A stretch of 64,000 nt of DNA from Pseudomonas sp. Ga0074129 (GCA_001465025.1 LNDO01000057.1:104208-168207), one strand, 5' to 3'; shown: positions 8,853-18,937, counted from the stretch's first letter. Notes: generated by a model not told the origin, from the sequence alone. A program made the numbers and translations.

Positions 8853-10634
8853 ATGACCCTGGATCGCCAGGAAGCCTTGTTGCTGGCACAACAACGCCGA
8901 GGCTGGAGTCGTCTGCAGTTTGTTGAGGTGTTGGAAGACGCCTTTATCGAACATCGCGTGCAACGCATCCGTCGCCGCTTGCTGTTGATCATCAGCACGG
9001 CGGTGCTCTTTCAGCTGACCTACAGCGTACTCGACCTGCTGTTACTGCCTCCCCATGCCAGCCTGGCCACGCTGCCGGTGCGCATTTTCGGCATCGTTGG
9101 TGCTTTGCTGGCCTTTATCTACTGTCGTCGCACGAGCAGCCCCGCCAGATTAGCGCTGCTGGCGTATGTGGCGGCCTATACCCTTAACGGCGCCTGTATC
9201 GCGGTGATTATTCACCTGTGCTGGAACCAGGGTGTGGAGATGCCCTATGACGGGCTGTTTCTGGTGTTGTTGTTTGGCTACGTTTTGCTTGGCGTTTCGT
9301 TTCGTGCCGTGAGTGTGGCGTCGTGGGGCGTGTGTGCGCTGTTTTTTCTGTTGGGCATGCTTTTGGCCAATGGCAGCGTGGCCGTCGGCTATCAGGGTTT
9401 GTTTCTGTTGTGCGCCAATGTGATTGGCAGCGTGGGGGCATATCTGCAGGAGCATGGGCAGCGCGGCGCATGGCTTAACCTGCGTTTGCTTGACCTGGCT
9501 CGCCAGCGTGCTGAGGCTGATGATGCGCGCAAGTTGCGCCTGCTGGCTGCGGCCAGTCATGACTTGCGTCAGCCACTCAATGCCATGGGGCTTTACGCCC
9601 AGCATCTTCTTGAACAAAACCAAGACCCGGGCGTGCACCGCATCAGCAGTCGCCTGGCCATTGCCGTTGAGCAGCTCAGCCGGTTATTGCAGTCACTGTT
9701 TGACTACACGCGCCTGACATTGCCGGGCGGCGTACAGGCCAAGCCGGAGGTGTTTGCGCTGCGTCCTTTGTTGCTGCGTTTGAGCAGCGAAGCACGGGCT
9801 GAGTCGGTTGCCGAAGGCGTGGAGTTGCAACTGCATTGTCCTGAGCTTTGGGTGCGCAGTGATCCTGTCTTGTTGGAGCGCATGCTGCGCAACCTGCTGA
9901 GTAATGCCCTGCGTCACGCCCAGGCGCGCCATGTCTGGCTGCTGGCGCGTCTTGAAGAAGGCGCGGTGTACCTGGAAGTGGGCGACGATGGCAAAGGGTT
10001 GGACGAGCACGAGCAGGCACAGGTGTTCGAAGAGTTTCGCCAACTCGACAACCCTGGTCGCAATGCCGAGCGGGGTTTGGGCTTGGGGCTGGCCATCGTT
10101 CAGCAATTGGCTGAGTTGCTCACGCATGACTTGCGTCTTTACTCCAGCCCCGGCAGTGGTGCGCGTTTTGTGCTGCAACTACCGCAGGCCGAGGCAGGGC
10201 AGGTACCCGTCGTAAAACCTGCGGTAAATGCATTGGCTGGGCGCGTGCTGTTGCTGGAAGACGACGCAGCTGGGCGCGAAGCCCTGTGTGGGCTTCTGCA
10301 GCGCTGGGGCTGTGAGGTGTGGGCTTGTGCTGATGCTGCTGAAGCGATGCAGTGTATGGCGCAGGCACAACCGCAGATGATCATCAGTGATTATCGATTG
10401 GCGGCAACCGAGGACGGTTTACGGGTGATCGAGCGTTTGCGCGAAGAGGCGGGCTGCATGTTGCCCGCATTGTTGATTACCGCTGACGTCAGTTCTGATT
10501 TACAAGAGCGCTGCACACGCTCGCATGTCACGTTGCTTGGCAAACCGCTGTTACCAGCCCGGCTGCGCCAGGCGTTGGCGATTATGCTGCCGGATGACGC
10601 GAAACTTGCGCGGACATCCAATGCTGTTTTATAG
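8853..10634 (+). CDS. Membrane hybrid sensor histidine kinase with C-terminal receiver
   Basis: The order is an N-terminal region with about six hydrophobic segments (residues ~45-190), then a HisKA domain with the phospho-acceptor in ASHDLRQPLN (His236). The ATPase domain shows an N-box (LSNALRHAQ), G1 (DDGKGLD) and G2 (GLGLGLAIV). A C-terminal receiver has its phospho-acceptor at Asp513 (IISDYRL). The RQPLN form of the H-box is typical of a kinase subgroup paired with LuxR-type regulators. The convergent response regulator at 10629-11246 overlaps its 3' end by 6 bases and is its likely partner. The start at 8853 follows CGGAG. Confidence 0.9.
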   Translation: MTLDRQEALLLAQQRRGWSRLQFVEVLEDAFIEHRVQRIRRRLLLIISTAVLFQLTYSVLDLLLLPPHASLATLPVRIFGIVGALLAFIYCRRTSSPARLALLAYVAAYTLNGACIAVIIHLCWNQGVEMPYDGLFLVLLFGYVLLGVSFRAVSVASWGVCALFFLLGMLLANGSVAVGYQGLFLLCANVIGSVGAYLQEHGQRGAWLNLRLLDLARQRAEADDARKLRLLAAASHDLRQPLNAMGLYAQHLLEQNQDPGVHRISSRLAIAVEQLSRLLQSLFDYTRLTLPGGVQAKPEVFALRPLLLRLSSEARAESVAEGVELQLHCPELWVRSDPVLLERMLRNLLSNALRHAQARHVWLLARLEEGAVYLEVGDDGKGLDEHEQAQVFEEFRQLDNPGRNAERGLGLGLAIVQQLAELLTHDLRLYSSPGSGARFVLQLPQAEAGQVPVVKPAVNALAGRVLLLEDDAAGREALCGLLQRWGCEVWACADAAEAMQCMAQAQPQMIISDYRLAATEDGLRVIERLREEAGCMLPALLITADVSSDLQERCTRSHVTLLGKPLLPARLRQALAIMLPDDAKLARTSNAVL

Positions 10635-11246
10635 CCACCCGCGTTGACGCGCGGCGCTGACGCAGGCCGTGCGTGTGTGCACCGCGAACTCCTGAAACAA
10701 GGATTTAAGGTGGGTTTTCACCGTGTCTTCAGACACACCCAACTGACGGCTGATGGATTTGTTGGGCAGCCCTTCAGCCAGCAAACGTAGAATTTCCATT
10801 TGCCGGGGCGTAAGCGGTGATTTATCACCTTGATGTGGCGCTGGCAGGGTTTCCCCCATTAGCACGCGGGTTACCGACAGGCGCAGTTCGTCGCTGCTGG
10901 CGCTCTTCGAGATAAAGCCCAAGGCACCGGCCGCCAGCGCTGCTTGCGCATCCAGGCTGGAATCACTGGCGCTGAGAATGGCCACCGGGGTCAGACGGCC
11001 TTGCTGTTGCCAGCGCTGCAGTAACTCCAGGCCGGGCATGTCGGGCAGGCGCAGATCCAGCAAAATCAGGTCAAATACGCCGCTCTGTAAGCAGGTTTCG
11101 GCAGCAGCGGCCGATTCCGCCGTACGAATCTGCAGGTCAGCGCAGAGGGGGGCCAAGGCCAGGCTCAAACCGTCAAGAAAAATGCGGTGATCATCCACCA
11201 GCAGCAGACTAAGTTGTGCTGGCAACGTGGTGCAGAGTGCAGTCAT
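10629..11246 (-). CDS. LuxR-family (NarL/FixJ type) response regulator
   Basis: The 205-residue regulator has an N-terminal receiver (LLLVDDHRIFLDG, phospho-acceptor in LILLDLRLPD) and a C-terminal LuxR helix-turn-helix (LTPRQMEILRLLAEGLPNKSI). I start it at 11246 (MTALCTT), because the longer frame to 11333 adds 29 residues not expected before a receiver. It is convergent with the hybrid kinase gene, and the two stop codons overlap by 6 bases. It probably takes phosphate from that kinase. Target genes are unknown; the lipase-foldase pair next door is one guess. Confidence 0.9.
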   Translation of the reverse strand: MTALCTTLPAQLSLLLVDDHRIFLDGLSLALAPLCADLQIRTAESAAAAETCLQSGVFDLILLDLRLPDMPGLELLQRWQQQGRLTPVAILSASDSSLDAQAALAAGALGFISKSASSDELRLSVTRVLMGETLPAPHQGDKSPLTPRQMEILRLLAEGLPNKSISRQLGVSEDTVKTHLKSLFQEFAVHTRTACVSAARQRGWL

Positions 11247-11404
11247 AAGGGCTGTCTCGAGCTGTTTTATTGTTGTTTTAGTTGCGCGTGAGTCTAACGC
11301 AAAGCTCCGGGGTAAACAGTCATGCAGGCTCATAGGTTCACGCTTGGGCTATCGCCCGTAGGCGTTTTAATCGACCATGGCGGCTGTTTTTTAAGGAGTG
11401 GTGC

Positions 11405-12538
11405 ATGCGCGCAACGTGGGACATTTTCTGCAGCGTGGTGGATAACTACGGCGATATCGGCGTGACCTGGCGGCTGGCTCGCCAGTTGGTGGCCGAGCAT
11501 GGGCTGGCCGTGCGGCTCTGGGTGGATGACGTGCAGGCATTCGTTCGCCTATGCCCGCAAGCTGATCCGCAACAACCAACGCAAAAACAGCAAGGCGTCG
11601 AGGTGCGACACTGGCCCGTGGATTGGTTGCCGGTAGAGCCTGCTGACGTGGTGATTGAGGCTTTTGCCTGTCAGTTGCCCCAGTCATACATCACGGCCAT
11701 GGCCGCGCGTGAACAGAAGGTGCTGTGGCTCAACTTGGAATACCTCAGTGCTGAGGCGTGGGTGGCGGGCTGCCACGCGCTGCCTTCCTTGCAAGCAGGC
11801 GGGTTGTCGAAGTTTTTCTTCTTTCCAGGCTTTACCGCAGGCACCGGCGGTTTGTTGCGTGAGCGTGACTTGATCGCGCAGCGTCAGGCGTTTCAAGCGG
11901 ATGCACAGGCCCGTCATGCGTTCTTGCGTAGTGTTGGGGTGAGCCTGCCGGCGGGTGCGCGTCTGATCTCGCTGTTTGCCTACGAGAACACGGCTCTGGC
12001 CAGTTGGTTGGACGCATTGGCTTCGTCCGACCAGCCCACTCAATTGCTGGTGCCCGAAGGCCGTATCCTCAGTGATCTGCACGCTTGGCTGGGTGGCCCA
12101 GCCTTGCAAGTTGGTGCTGTGCGCCAGCGAGGTCAGTTGCATGTACAGGTGCTGCCGTTTCTCTCGCAGGAGCAGTACGACCAGTTGCTGTGGAGTTGTG
12201 ATTTCAATGCCGTGCGCGGAGAAGACTCATTCGTTCGCGCCCAGTGGGCCGGGCGGCCTCTGCTTTGGCATATTTATCAGCAAGCCGATGACGCGCATCT
12301 GGAGAAGCTCGACGCGTTTCTGGCGATTTACCAAGCCGGGTTGTCCGAGGGGGCGCAAGCAGCGTTGGTCAGCCTTTGGCATGCCTGGAATCAGGGCGGG
12401 TCAGTGGTTCAAAGCTGGAATCAGTTGCTGCAACATGGGCCTGAGCTGTCTGCTCATGCAGACGCGTGGGCTCTGCAACAGGCATCTCAGGTTGATCTTG
12501 CCGCGGCTCTGGTGCAGTTTTACTTAAATTGGCTATGA
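11405..12538 (+). CDS. earP: EF-P arginine rhamnosyltransferase EarP
   Basis: EarP transfers rhamnose from dTDP-rhamnose to Arg32 of elongation factor P, which activates EF-P for polyproline translation. The 377-residue GT-B-type protein begins with the family signature [18 protein letters not shown]. It includes Asp13 and Asp17, the residues known to be critical in Pseudomonas Ear[16 protein letters not shown] segment near residue 275 is the conserved nucleotide-sugar site. It lies 46 bases upstream of efp, its substrate gene. Confidence 0.96.
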   Translation: MRATWDIFCSVVDNYGDIGVTWRLARQLVAEHGLAVRLWVDDVQAFVRLCPQADPQQPTQKQQGVEVRHWPVDWLPVEPADVVIEAFACQLPQSYITAMAAREQKVLWLNLEYLSAEAWVAGCHALPSLQAGGLSKFFFFPGFTAGTGGLLRERDLIAQRQAFQADAQARHAFLRSVGVSLPAGARLISLFAYENTALASWLDALASSDQPTQLLVPEGRILSDLHAWLGGPALQVGAVRQRGQLHVQVLPFLSQEQYDQLLWSCDFNAVRGEDSFVRAQWAGRPLLWHIYQQADDAHLEKLDAFLAIYQAGLSEGAQAALVSLWHAWNQGGSVVQSWNQLLQHGPELSAHADAWALQQASQVDLAAALVQFYLNWL

Positions 12539-12584
12539 TACGCGGCCAAGAATTCTGTCACTCCATCCAAATCCGGATATTCGT

Positions 12585-13157
12585 ATGAAAACCGCACAAG
12601 AAATGAAGCCTAACAGCGTGGCGCTGATCGACGGGCACCCATGGCTGATCCAAAAGGCCGAATTCACCAAGTCCGGCCGTAACAGCGCCATCGTTAAGAT
12701 GAAGCTGAAGAACCTGATCAACGGCTCCAAGACTGAAACCGTTTACAAAGCCGACGACAAAATGGAACCGGTTATCCTTGAGCGCAAGGAAGTGAACCTG
12801 TCCTACATCAGCGGTGATGACTACGTATTCATGGACCCGGAGTTCAACTCTTATGAGCTGCGCGCCGAAGACCTGGAAAGCGTTCTGCCTTTCATCGAAG
12901 AAGGCATGAACGACGTTTGCGAAGCGGTGTTCTTCGAAGGCAAAGTAATCTCCGTTGACCTGCCGACCACCATCGTGCGTCAGCTGGCCTACACCGAAGG
13001 TTCTGCCCGTGGCGACACCAGCGGCAAGGTGATGAAGCCTGCCAAGCTGAGCAACGGCACTGAAGTGAAAGTGGCTGATTTCTGCGAAATCGGTGACTGG
13101 ATCGAAATCGACACCCGTACCGGCGAGTACAAATCCCGCGCTAAAGCACCGGCCTAA
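12585..13157 (+). CDS. efp: Translation elongation factor P
   Basis: EF-P enters the ribosomal E-site and rescues stalling at consecutive prolines. The 190-residue product has the normal three-domain length. The tip of the N-terminal loop reads KSGRNSA with Arg32, the residue rhamnosylated by EarP in pseudomonads, rather than the Lys of the E. coli type. A strong intrinsic terminator follows at 13179-13211. Pairing with earP immediately upstream supports the arginine-rhamnose branch. Confidence 0.98.
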   Translation: MKTAQEMKPNSVALIDGHPWLIQKAEFTKSGRNSAIVKMKLKNLINGSKTETVYKADDKMEPVILERKEVNLSYISGDDYVFMDPEFNSYELRAEDLESVLPFIEEGMNDVCEAVFFEGKVISVDLPTTIVRQLAYTEGSARGDTSGKVMKPAKLSNGTEVKVADFCEIGDWIEIDTRTGEYKSRAKAPA

Positions 13158-13178
13158 GGCTGGCGTTAACCGCGAGTT

Positions 13179-13211
13179 AAAAAAGCCCGACCTTCGCGTC
13201 GGGCTTTTTTT
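13179..13211. terminator. Intrinsic terminator after efp
   Basis: Stem GCCCGAC (13185-13191) pairs with GTCGGGC (13198-13204) around CTTCGC. It is flanked by an A-run on the left and seven T on the right, so it can serve efp and the convergent LysR gene. Confidence 0.9.
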
Positions 13212-13227
13212 CGCCTGGTATTTGGCT

Positions 13228-14184
13228 TCAGCCCCGTTGTAGGCCGTTGTGCAAGGCCAAGTCCCAGGGGGCAATGGGGCCGAAGCGCGCTTTGAGAAAC
13301 TCCAGCAACAAACGGCTGCGTGAGTCGGTTTCTCGCTCCAGGCGCAGGGCGTAAATACCGCTCGGCTCGGGGGCAGGCAGTCCGTTTTCACAGAACAGCG
13401 GCAACAGTTCACCGCGCACCAGGTATTCGCTGATCAGCCAAGTGGGTAAATGAGCTATGCCCAGCCCGGTCAGGGCGCTGAACAGTAGGGCTTCAGCGTT
13501 ATTGGCGGTCATACGCAGGCGTTTGGGGCGGCACAGTTGCAGTTTGCCCTGTTGCTCAAAGCGCCAGGCATAAGGCGGTGCCAAGCTGTCCCAGTCCAGG
13601 CCGTCATGTTCTAGCAACTCGTCAGGGCTGCGTGGCACGCCGCGACGAGCCAGGTACTCGGGGCTGGCGCAGACGACTCGAACCATGGGTGATAACGCCG
13701 TGGCAACCAAGCGCGTGTCGGCCAGCGGGCCAATGCGCAGCACCACATCAACCTCACCTAAATGACTGCCTTGCAGGTCAACGAAACTGTCGATCAAGCG
13801 CAGTTGCACGTCCAAACCCGGATAAGCGACTAAAAACGCCGCGATCGCTGGTGCCAGATGGCGGCGACCGAAAGGCGCGGGTGCATCGACGCGGATAAGC
13901 CCTTCAGGTGCGCTGCTCAGGGACACGGCCTCGGCGCGGGCCAGGTGCAGTTCGGTCAAAATGCGTTTGGCCCGCTCAGCAAACGCCAACCCGGCAGAGG
14001 TGGCGCGAACGGCGTGGGTGCTGCGGCTAAACAGGGTGCTGCCGAGCGAGCGTTCCAGTGCATCAATGCGCCGGGCGACTGCTGAGGGCGTCAGCGGATG
14101 ACGACGGGCCGCTGCTGAGAAGCTGCCGGTTTCCAGTACATCGAGAAACAGGCTGAGCTGATCGGTCAGGTTGTCAGGGTTCAT
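13228..14184 (-). CDS. LysR-family transcriptional regulator
   Basis: The 318-residue protein has an N-terminal winged helix-turn-helix (FLDVLETGSFSAAARRHPLT, about residues 12-31) and a LysR effector-binding domain. It resembles the CrgA/DmlR-like subgroup, which has an SAVARRIDALE recognition region. I use the ATG at 14184, preceded by AGAGGA, instead of the longer frame to 14241. It is divergent from a TauE/SafE permease gene (14291), the arrangement usual for a local regulator. The inducer is unknown. Confidence 0.88.
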   Translation of the reverse strand: MNPDNLTDQLSLFLDVLETGSFSAAARRHPLTPSAVARRIDALERSLGSTLFSRSTHAVRATSAGLAFAERAKRILTELHLARAEAVSLSSAPEGLIRVDAPAPFGRRHLAPAIAAFLVAYPGLDVQLRLIDSFVDLQGSHLGEVDVVLRIGPLADTRLVATALSPMVRVVCASPEYLARRGVPRSPDELLEHDGLDWDSLAPPYAWRFEQQGKLQLCRPKRLRMTANNAEALLFSALTGLGIAHLPTWLISEYLVRGELLPLFCENGLPAPEPSGIYALRLERETDSRSRLLLEFLKARFGPIAPWDLALHNGLQRG

Positions 14185-14290
14185 GCAGGTCCTCTGTTGT
14201 GCAGATAATGCAAAGCCATTGTGCGCGGCTGTGCGTTTCACTACCAGTGAGAACCCATTAGGCTGCGTGGCTTATCTAGGGAGTGCGCAG

Positions 14291-15046
14291 ATGCTGTTGC
14301 TTGATCTTGTTGTGAATCTGCTGCTTGGCCTTGTTTTAGGCACGCTGGGTGGTCTGTTCGGTATAGGTGGTGGGCTGATTGCCATTCCGGCGCTGGGCGT
14401 GCTGTTTGGGCTTGATCAGCAGTTGGCCCAAGGCACGGCGCTGGTGATGGTGGTGCCCAATGTGCTGTTGGCGTTGTGGCGTTATCACCAGCGCAACCGC
14501 ATCCAGTGGCAGCACGCCCTGGCGCTGGCCGTGCCCAGTTTGGTGTTTGCGCTGCTGGGTGCCGCCTGGGCCGTGACGTTGGACGCTGAGCGCATGCGCC
14601 TGGCATTTGTGGTTTTTCTGCTGCTGTTGGCGGCTTACAACTTTTCTCGGCTGTTCAGTATGCCGCTGCAGCCAGCCACTGGTATGCGTCATACCTGGCC
14701 TTGGTTGAGCGTGCTGGGCAGCGCTGCTGGTTTGTTGGGTGGCCTGTTTGGTGTGGGCGGTGCGGTGCTGGCAACGCCGTTGCTCACCACGGTGTTTGGC
14801 ACCAGTCAGGTGGTGGCGCAGGGCTTGTCCCTGGCGTTGGCTGCGCCGAGTACGGCCGTTACCTTGGGGACCTATGCCGCACACGATCATGTCAACTGGC
14901 TGCTAGGCGTGCCCTTGGCGCTGGGTGGTTTACTTAGTATCAGTTGGGGCGTGAAGTGCGCTCACGCCCTGCCAGAGCGTTTGCTACGCGGGCTATTTGT
15001 CGGTTTTATGCTGCTTTGCGCCGTTTTGCTTGCGCTTAAGCTCTAA
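14291..15046 (+). CDS. TSUP family permease (TauE/SafE, DUF81)
   Basis: The 251-residue membrane protein has about eight hydrophobic segments and two related glycine-rich repeats ([14 protein letters not shown] near the start, [14 protein letters not shown] in the middle). This is the internal duplication of the TauE/SafE family. The family exports sulfite, sulfoacetate or similar organic anions; the substrate here is not evident. The start at 14291 is chosen over the longer frame from 14171, which would run into the divergent lysR promoter region. It is probably controlled by that LysR protein. Confidence 0.85.
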   Translation: MLLLDLVVNLLLGLVLGTLGGLFGIGGGLIAIPALGVLFGLDQQLAQGTALVMVVPNVLLALWRYHQRNRIQWQHALALAVPSLVFALLGAAWAVTLDAERMRLAFVVFLLLLAAYNFSRLFSMPLQPATGMRHTWPWLSVLGSAAGLLGGLFGVGGAVLATPLLTTVFGTSQVVAQGLSLALAAPSTAVTLGTYAAHDHVNWLLGVPLALGGLLSISWGVKCAHALPERLLRGLFVGFMLLCAVLLALKL

Positions 15047-15155
15047 AGCCCCGGGCGGTGACCCGCATAGCAATATCCGTAGACCGTTGGAGCAGCGCGT
15101 CCAAGTCTCATCCGCTACAATGCGCGCCGAATTTGTCTTGCCCGAGAGCCTGCCC

Positions 15156-15857
15156 ATGTCCGCCTGCCAGACCCCGATCATCGTTGCCCTGGATTTTCCG
15201 ACTCGTGATGCCGCGCTGGCATTGGCTGATCAGCTCGATCCCAAGCTGTGCCGGGTAAAAGTGGGCAAGGAGCTATTTACCCGATGCGGTCCGGATATCG
15301 TCAACGTGCTGGCTGGCAAGGGTTTTGAGGTATTCCTCGACCTCAAATTCCATGACATCCCCAATACCACGGCCATGGCCGTTAAAGCGGCGGCCGAGAT
15401 GGGGGTGTGGATGGTTAATGTGCATTGCTCCGGCGGCCTGCGCATGATGGCGGCGTGCCGCGAAACACTGGAGAAGCTCGCCGGGGCCAAGCCGCTGCTG
15501 ATCGGGGTAACGGTGTTGACCAGCATGGAGCGTGAGGATTTGGCTGGGATTGGTCTGGATGTGGAGCCGCAAACGCAGGTTTTGCGCTTAGCCGGTTTGG
15601 CCGCGCAAGCGGGGTTGGACGGGTTGGTGTGTTCGGCGCAGGAGGCGCAGGTGCTGAAAGGCACTTACCCTGCTTTGCAATTAGTCACTCCGGGGATTCG
15701 TCCAGCGGGCAGCGCTCAGGATGATCAGCGGCGCATCCTGACACCGCGCCAGGCTCTGGATGTAGGCTCGGACTATCTGGTGATCGGTCGTCCCATTAGC
15801 CAAGCCGCTGATCCAGCTCAGGCACTGGCAGCTATCGTGTCCGAGTTAAGCGCGTGA
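15156..15857 (+). CDS. pyrF: Orotidine 5'-phosphate decarboxylase
   Basis: PyrF decarboxylates OMP to UMP, the last step of de novo pyrimidine synthesis. The 233-residue TIM-barrel protein starts with [10 protein letters not shown]. It contains the catalytic [10 protein letters not shown] motif and the phosphate-binding VTPGIRPAG and YLVIGRPI segments. The ATG at 15156 gives the standard N-terminus; the open frame starts at 14997, inside the upstream gene. The stop is 29 bases before the preferred queF start. Confidence 0.97.
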   Translation: MSACQTPIIVALDFPTRDAALALADQLDPKLCRVKVGKELFTRCGPDIVNVLAGKGFEVFLDLKFHDIPNTTAMAVKAAAEMGVWMVNVHCSGGLRMMAACRETLEKLAGAKPLLIGVTVLTSMEREDLAGIGLDVEPQTQVLRLAGLAAQAGLDGLVCSAQEAQVLKGTYPALQLVTPGIRPAGSAQDDQRRILTPRQALDVGSDYLVIGRPISQAADPAQALAAIVSELSA

Positions 15858-15886
15858 GCCCTGTTCATTCTGATCCGGAGACTGTC

Positions 15887-16717
15887 ATGCAGCCTGCCGC
15901 CGAAGATTCTCCCCTGGGCAAGGCCAGCGAATACATCGCGACCTACACGCCGTCTTTGTTGTTCCCCATTCCGCGCGCTGCAAAGTGGGCCGAGTTGGGG
16001 CTGAGCGCCGAGACGCTGCCGTATCAAGGCGTGGATTTTTGGAACTGTTTCGAGCTGTCCTGGTTGTTGCCGTCGGGTAAGCCGGTGGTGGCCATGGGCG
16101 AGTTTGCCATTCCTGCCGACTCGCCAAATATCATTGAGTCGAAATCGTTCAAGCTGTATCTCAACTCGCTGAATCAGTCGGTGTTTGCCACGCCGGATGA
16201 GTTGGTCAGTGTGTTGACGGCTGATCTGTCGGCCGCAGCGGGCAAACCGGTTGCGGTGCGCGTGCGCAGCTTGGCGGAGGTGACGGCTGAGGGTGTATCG
16301 GCCGCGCCAGGTGTGTGCATTGATGATTTGGACGTGACCATCAGTAACTACGCACATCCGCAGCCTGAACTGCTGCGTTGTGATCGGCAGCGAGTGGTTG
16401 AGGAGAGCTTGCACAGTCATCTGCTCAAGTCGAACTGCCCGGTTACTGGCCAGCCCGACTGGGGCACGTTGGTGGTGCAATACCAAGGCCCAGCTTTAGA
16501 TCACGCCAGTTTGCTGGCTTATTTGGTCAGCTTTCGCCAGCACGCGGACTTTCATGAACAATGCGTTGAGCGGATTTTTCTCGACCTGTTGCGACTGCTC
16601 AAACCAGTGCATCTGACGGTGTATGCGCGTTATGTGCGGCGTGGTGGTTTAGACATCAACCCTTATCGCAGCACAGAATCAGTGGCCGCCGATAATCGAC
16701 GTTTAGTGCGTCAGTAA
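15887..16717 (+). CDS. queF: NADPH-dependent 7-cyano-7-deazaguanine reductase
   Basis: QueF reduces preQ0 to preQ1 in queuosine biosynthesis. The 276-residue length fits the long, two-half (unimodular, YqfK-like) QueF form. The nucleophilic cysteine, which forms a thioimide with the substrate, is Cys184 in [12 protein letters not shown]. The NADPH-binding ESKSFKLYL motif is in the N-terminal half. ATG 15887 is preferred (CGGAG at 15876-15880). An earlier GTG at 15854 overlaps the pyrF stop as GTGA. Confidence 0.96.
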   Translation: MQPAAEDSPLGKASEYIATYTPSLLFPIPRAAKWAELGLSAETLPYQGVDFWNCFELSWLLPSGKPVVAMGEFAIPADSPNIIESKSFKLYLNSLNQSVFATPDELVSVLTADLSAAAGKPVAVRVRSLAEVTAEGVSAAPGVCIDDLDVTISNYAHPQPELLRCDRQRVVEESLHSHLLKSNCPVTGQPDWGTLVVQYQGPALDHASLLAYLVSFRQHADFHEQCVERIFLDLLRLLKPVHLTVYARYVRRGGLDINPYRSTESVAADNRRLVRQ

Positions 16718-16720
16718 CGC

Positions 16721-16748
16721 AAAACCCCAGCGCAATGCTGGGGTTTTT
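16721..16748 (+). terminator. Intrinsic terminator after queF
   Basis: The stem AAAACCCCAGC (16721-16731) pairs with GCTGGGGTTTT (16737-16747) around GCAAT, and the T-run continues past it. It starts three bases after the queF stop. Confidence 0.92.
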
Positions 16749-16866
16749 ATGAGTGCTGTCGCAGGGCGTTAATCTGTTACGCGTGCGCCCGGCTAGATCT
16801 TCATTCCAGCCTAGTGACTGATTAAAAGGCCTGCGCGCAGCCCTCTAAGGGCGCGGCATGAACAGT

Positions 16867-17133
16867 TCAAATACCCATGTTCGCGAGGCTCTGCACGATA
16901 TTGCGCAGGGTTCCGGCGAGCGTCGGGTGGCTGGCTTCAAAGCGCTCTACAGCCAGGTTGACGCCATCGATCAAGGTGGCGTCGGGTGCGGCCGCTGCTT
17001 GGCTGGCCAGTTGCAGTTCTATCTCCTGAGTCAGCACAAACAGTTCCGCGCGTTCTTCCTCGGTCATTGGCGGCTGTTCGGCCAGTTGGTCGCGTAGTTC
17101 TTGCAGTTGTTGCTGCAGACGGCTTGCAGGCAT
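16867..17133 (-). CDS. DUF4404 family protein
   Basis: The 88-residue, acidic and mostly helical protein begins MPASRLQQQLQELRDQLAEQ. It has the repeated Leu/Gln heptad character and the GTLRNIVQSLANMGI C-terminus seen in DUF4404 proteins of gammaproteobacteria. The function is unknown. A GGGAGAG ribosome-binding site precedes the ATG. It is transcribed alone, between queF and the HAD-like gene. Confidence 0.8.
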   Translation of the reverse strand: MPASRLQQQLQELRDQLAEQPPMTEEERAELFVLTQEIELQLASQAAAAPDATLIDGVNLAVERFEASHPTLAGTLRNIVQSLANMGI

Positions 17134-17277
17134 GGAACTCTCCCTTTGGTAATCGACTGAATGACTGACCTTGCGCTAAGGCGAAAGGTTCTGCATGCCT
17201 TCAGGTTAATCCAAGCCCATGGCCTTTGCTTGCTTTGGATCAAATCCGCGCTCGCGGACTCGGATGTTATCGATCAT

Positions 17278-17982
17278 TCAGGGCCTTTCGCCTTTTTGTT
17301 GACGGAGGCTGATGTCTTGCAGGCAAGTCGGTAAGTCACTGAGCTGATCAATTACAGAATGTACGCCAAGCCGATAAAGGCTGAGGGTGGCTTGGCTGCG
17401 CAGTTGGTCGCGCTCGCGGGTTGTTTGGCTTTGCCAATCGGCTATGGCCATGCCGCAAAGCGGCCCGCTGATGGCCAGACCAATGGTCCAGATGCCGGCA
17501 TTCAATCCCGCTTGCAGCAGGCGCGGCTCACCACTGACTAATACGCAGCCATTCAACCGCTCGGCCTTGAGCGCCATCAAACTTTCCCAGATTGCATCGG
17601 GCGCAGGCCAGGGCCGCTGGTGCTGCAGAGTCGTGCCTGTCAGCCATGTTGGCAGTGCACTGGCCAGATGTTGGCAGGCGTCTGAGGGTAACTCGTCTAG
17701 CCAAGCACAGGGGATGTTCTGTTGATGCAGTGAATCCAGCAACTGAGCAGTCGAGGGCGTCAGCTCGGCTTGGTCACGAGCGAACTCGCACAGCACGCGT
17801 TGATAATGCTCCAGTTCATTGGGTGTGGGTGTGTGGCCCAATGCTTGTTCAAGGCCTCGGGGATGTTTGGTATTCGGGCAAAGGTGCTGAAGGGTAAGGG
17901 CAACCGTGCGGGCACCAAAGTCAACCAGGCAGCCTGAGAGGCCAAACAATATAGCGGTGAAGGCGGGCGAGGGCGGGCTCAT
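17278..17982 (-). CDS. HAD-superfamily-like protein with altered catalytic motif
   Basis: The 234-residue protein has the overall layout of the phosphonatase-like HAD family (N-terminal LFGLSGCLVDFG, cap region, then LVSGEPRLLQAGLNAGIWTIGL). The usual nucleophile motif DxDGTL has become FGLSGCLVD, so the first catalytic aspartate is missing. It is therefore probably not an ordinary phosphatase. It may be a binding protein or a diverged homologue. A similar HAD-like gene sits near queF in other Pseudomonas genomes. Confidence 0.6.
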   Translation of the reverse strand: MSPPSPAFTAILFGLSGCLVDFGARTVALTLQHLCPNTKHPRGLEQALGHTPTPNELEHYQRVLCEFARDQAELTPSTAQLLDSLHQQNIPCAWLDELPSDACQHLASALPTWLTGTTLQHQRPWPAPDAIWESLMALKAERLNGCVLVSGEPRLLQAGLNAGIWTIGLAISGPLCGMAIADWQSQTTRERDQLRSQATLSLYRLGVHSVIDQLSDLPTCLQDISLRQQKGERP

Positions 17983-18193
17983 GATCCATCCTTGAAAACA
18001 TCCTCTGGCAGCTTATTCGTCAATCATTACAGCGAGGTGACGAATAGCCAACTTGATTTCTTGCTTGTGCGTTGGGGGTTATTTCTTTGGCGTTAAGTCC
18101 ATCCGCTATGCTGCCTTATCAAAGGCTGCGCCTTATACTTGCAGCCTTAATTGGTGCCTGTGGCAGCCTGAGTGATTTCAAGGAGTGACTGCG

Positions 18194-18886
18194 ATGCGTA
18201 AGAGCTGGACTAAACGTTTGAGTCAACTGGCGGCCTGCGCCGGTTTGCTGATGTTGCCCGTGGTAGCCAATGCCGACGAGCAAGACCCTTGGGTGGGCTA
18301 CAACCAATTTATGTTCAACATCAATGAAACCGTTGATGCCTATACCCTCAAGCCTTTGGCTCAGGGCTATCAAGCCGTGACTCCGCAACCTGTGGAAGAC
18401 GGCATCAGTAATGTTTTCCGCAATATCGGTGATGTTCGCAACCTGGCCAACAACCTGTTGCAAGGTAAGTTGCATGACGCAGGTGTGGACACCAGCCGCC
18501 TGATCGTCAACACCACTTTTGGCGCATTGGGGTTGTTTGATGTGGCAACCCGCATGGGGCTGCAGCGCAACGATGAAGACTTTGGTCAGACGCTCGGTGC
18601 TTGGGGTCTAGGCAGTGGCCCGTACGTCGTATTGCCACTGCTGGGTCCGAGCACGGTGCGTGATGCGTTTGGTCGCGTTCCAGACAGCATGCTGGCGGCT
18701 ACGGCGCACATTGATCATGTCCCGACACGTAACGTTGTGATTGGCGTAGACGCTGTAAACCTGCGTGCCAGCTTGTTCAAAGCCGAGCGCATGGTCAGCG
18801 GTGACAAGTACACTTTCATCCGCAACGCCTACCTGCAGAATCGCGAATTCAAAGTGCGTGATGGTCAGGTGGAAGACGATTTTTAA
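18194..18886 (+). CDS. mlaA: MlaA/VacJ family outer-membrane lipid asymmetry protein
   Basis: MlaA takes mislocalised phospholipids from the outer leaflet of the outer membrane, passing them to MlaC and the inner-membrane MlaFEDB complex. The 230-residue product has the family core (YNQFMFNINETVD, FRNIGDVRNLANNLLQ, GVWG-like GAWGLGSGPYVVLPLLGPST). The signal sequence contains LAAC, a lipobox-like site, but the hydrophobic core continues past it, so signal peptidase I cleavage near ANA-DEQ is also possible. AAGGAG precedes the ATG at 18194. A terminator follows. Confidence 0.92.
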   Translation: MRKSWTKRLSQLAACAGLLMLPVVANADEQDPWVGYNQFMFNINETVDAYTLKPLAQGYQAVTPQPVEDGISNVFRNIGDVRNLANNLLQGKLHDAGVDTSRLIVNTTFGALGLFDVATRMGLQRNDEDFGQTLGAWGLGSGPYVVLPLLGPSTVRDAFGRVPDSMLAATAHIDHVPTRNVVIGVDAVNLRASLFKAERMVSGDKYTFIRNAYLQNREFKVRDGQVEDDF

Positions 18887-18905
18887 GCGACAGGTCTGAA
18901 TGCAC

Positions 18906-18932
18906 AAGGCGGCCCCAGAGGCCGCCCTTTTT
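18906..18932 (+). terminator. Intrinsic terminator after mlaA
   Basis: GGCGGCC (18908-18914) pairs with GGCCGCC (18920-18926), followed by C and five T. It also lies at the end of the convergent PilZ gene. Confidence 0.85.
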
Positions 18933-18937
18933 GTTTA

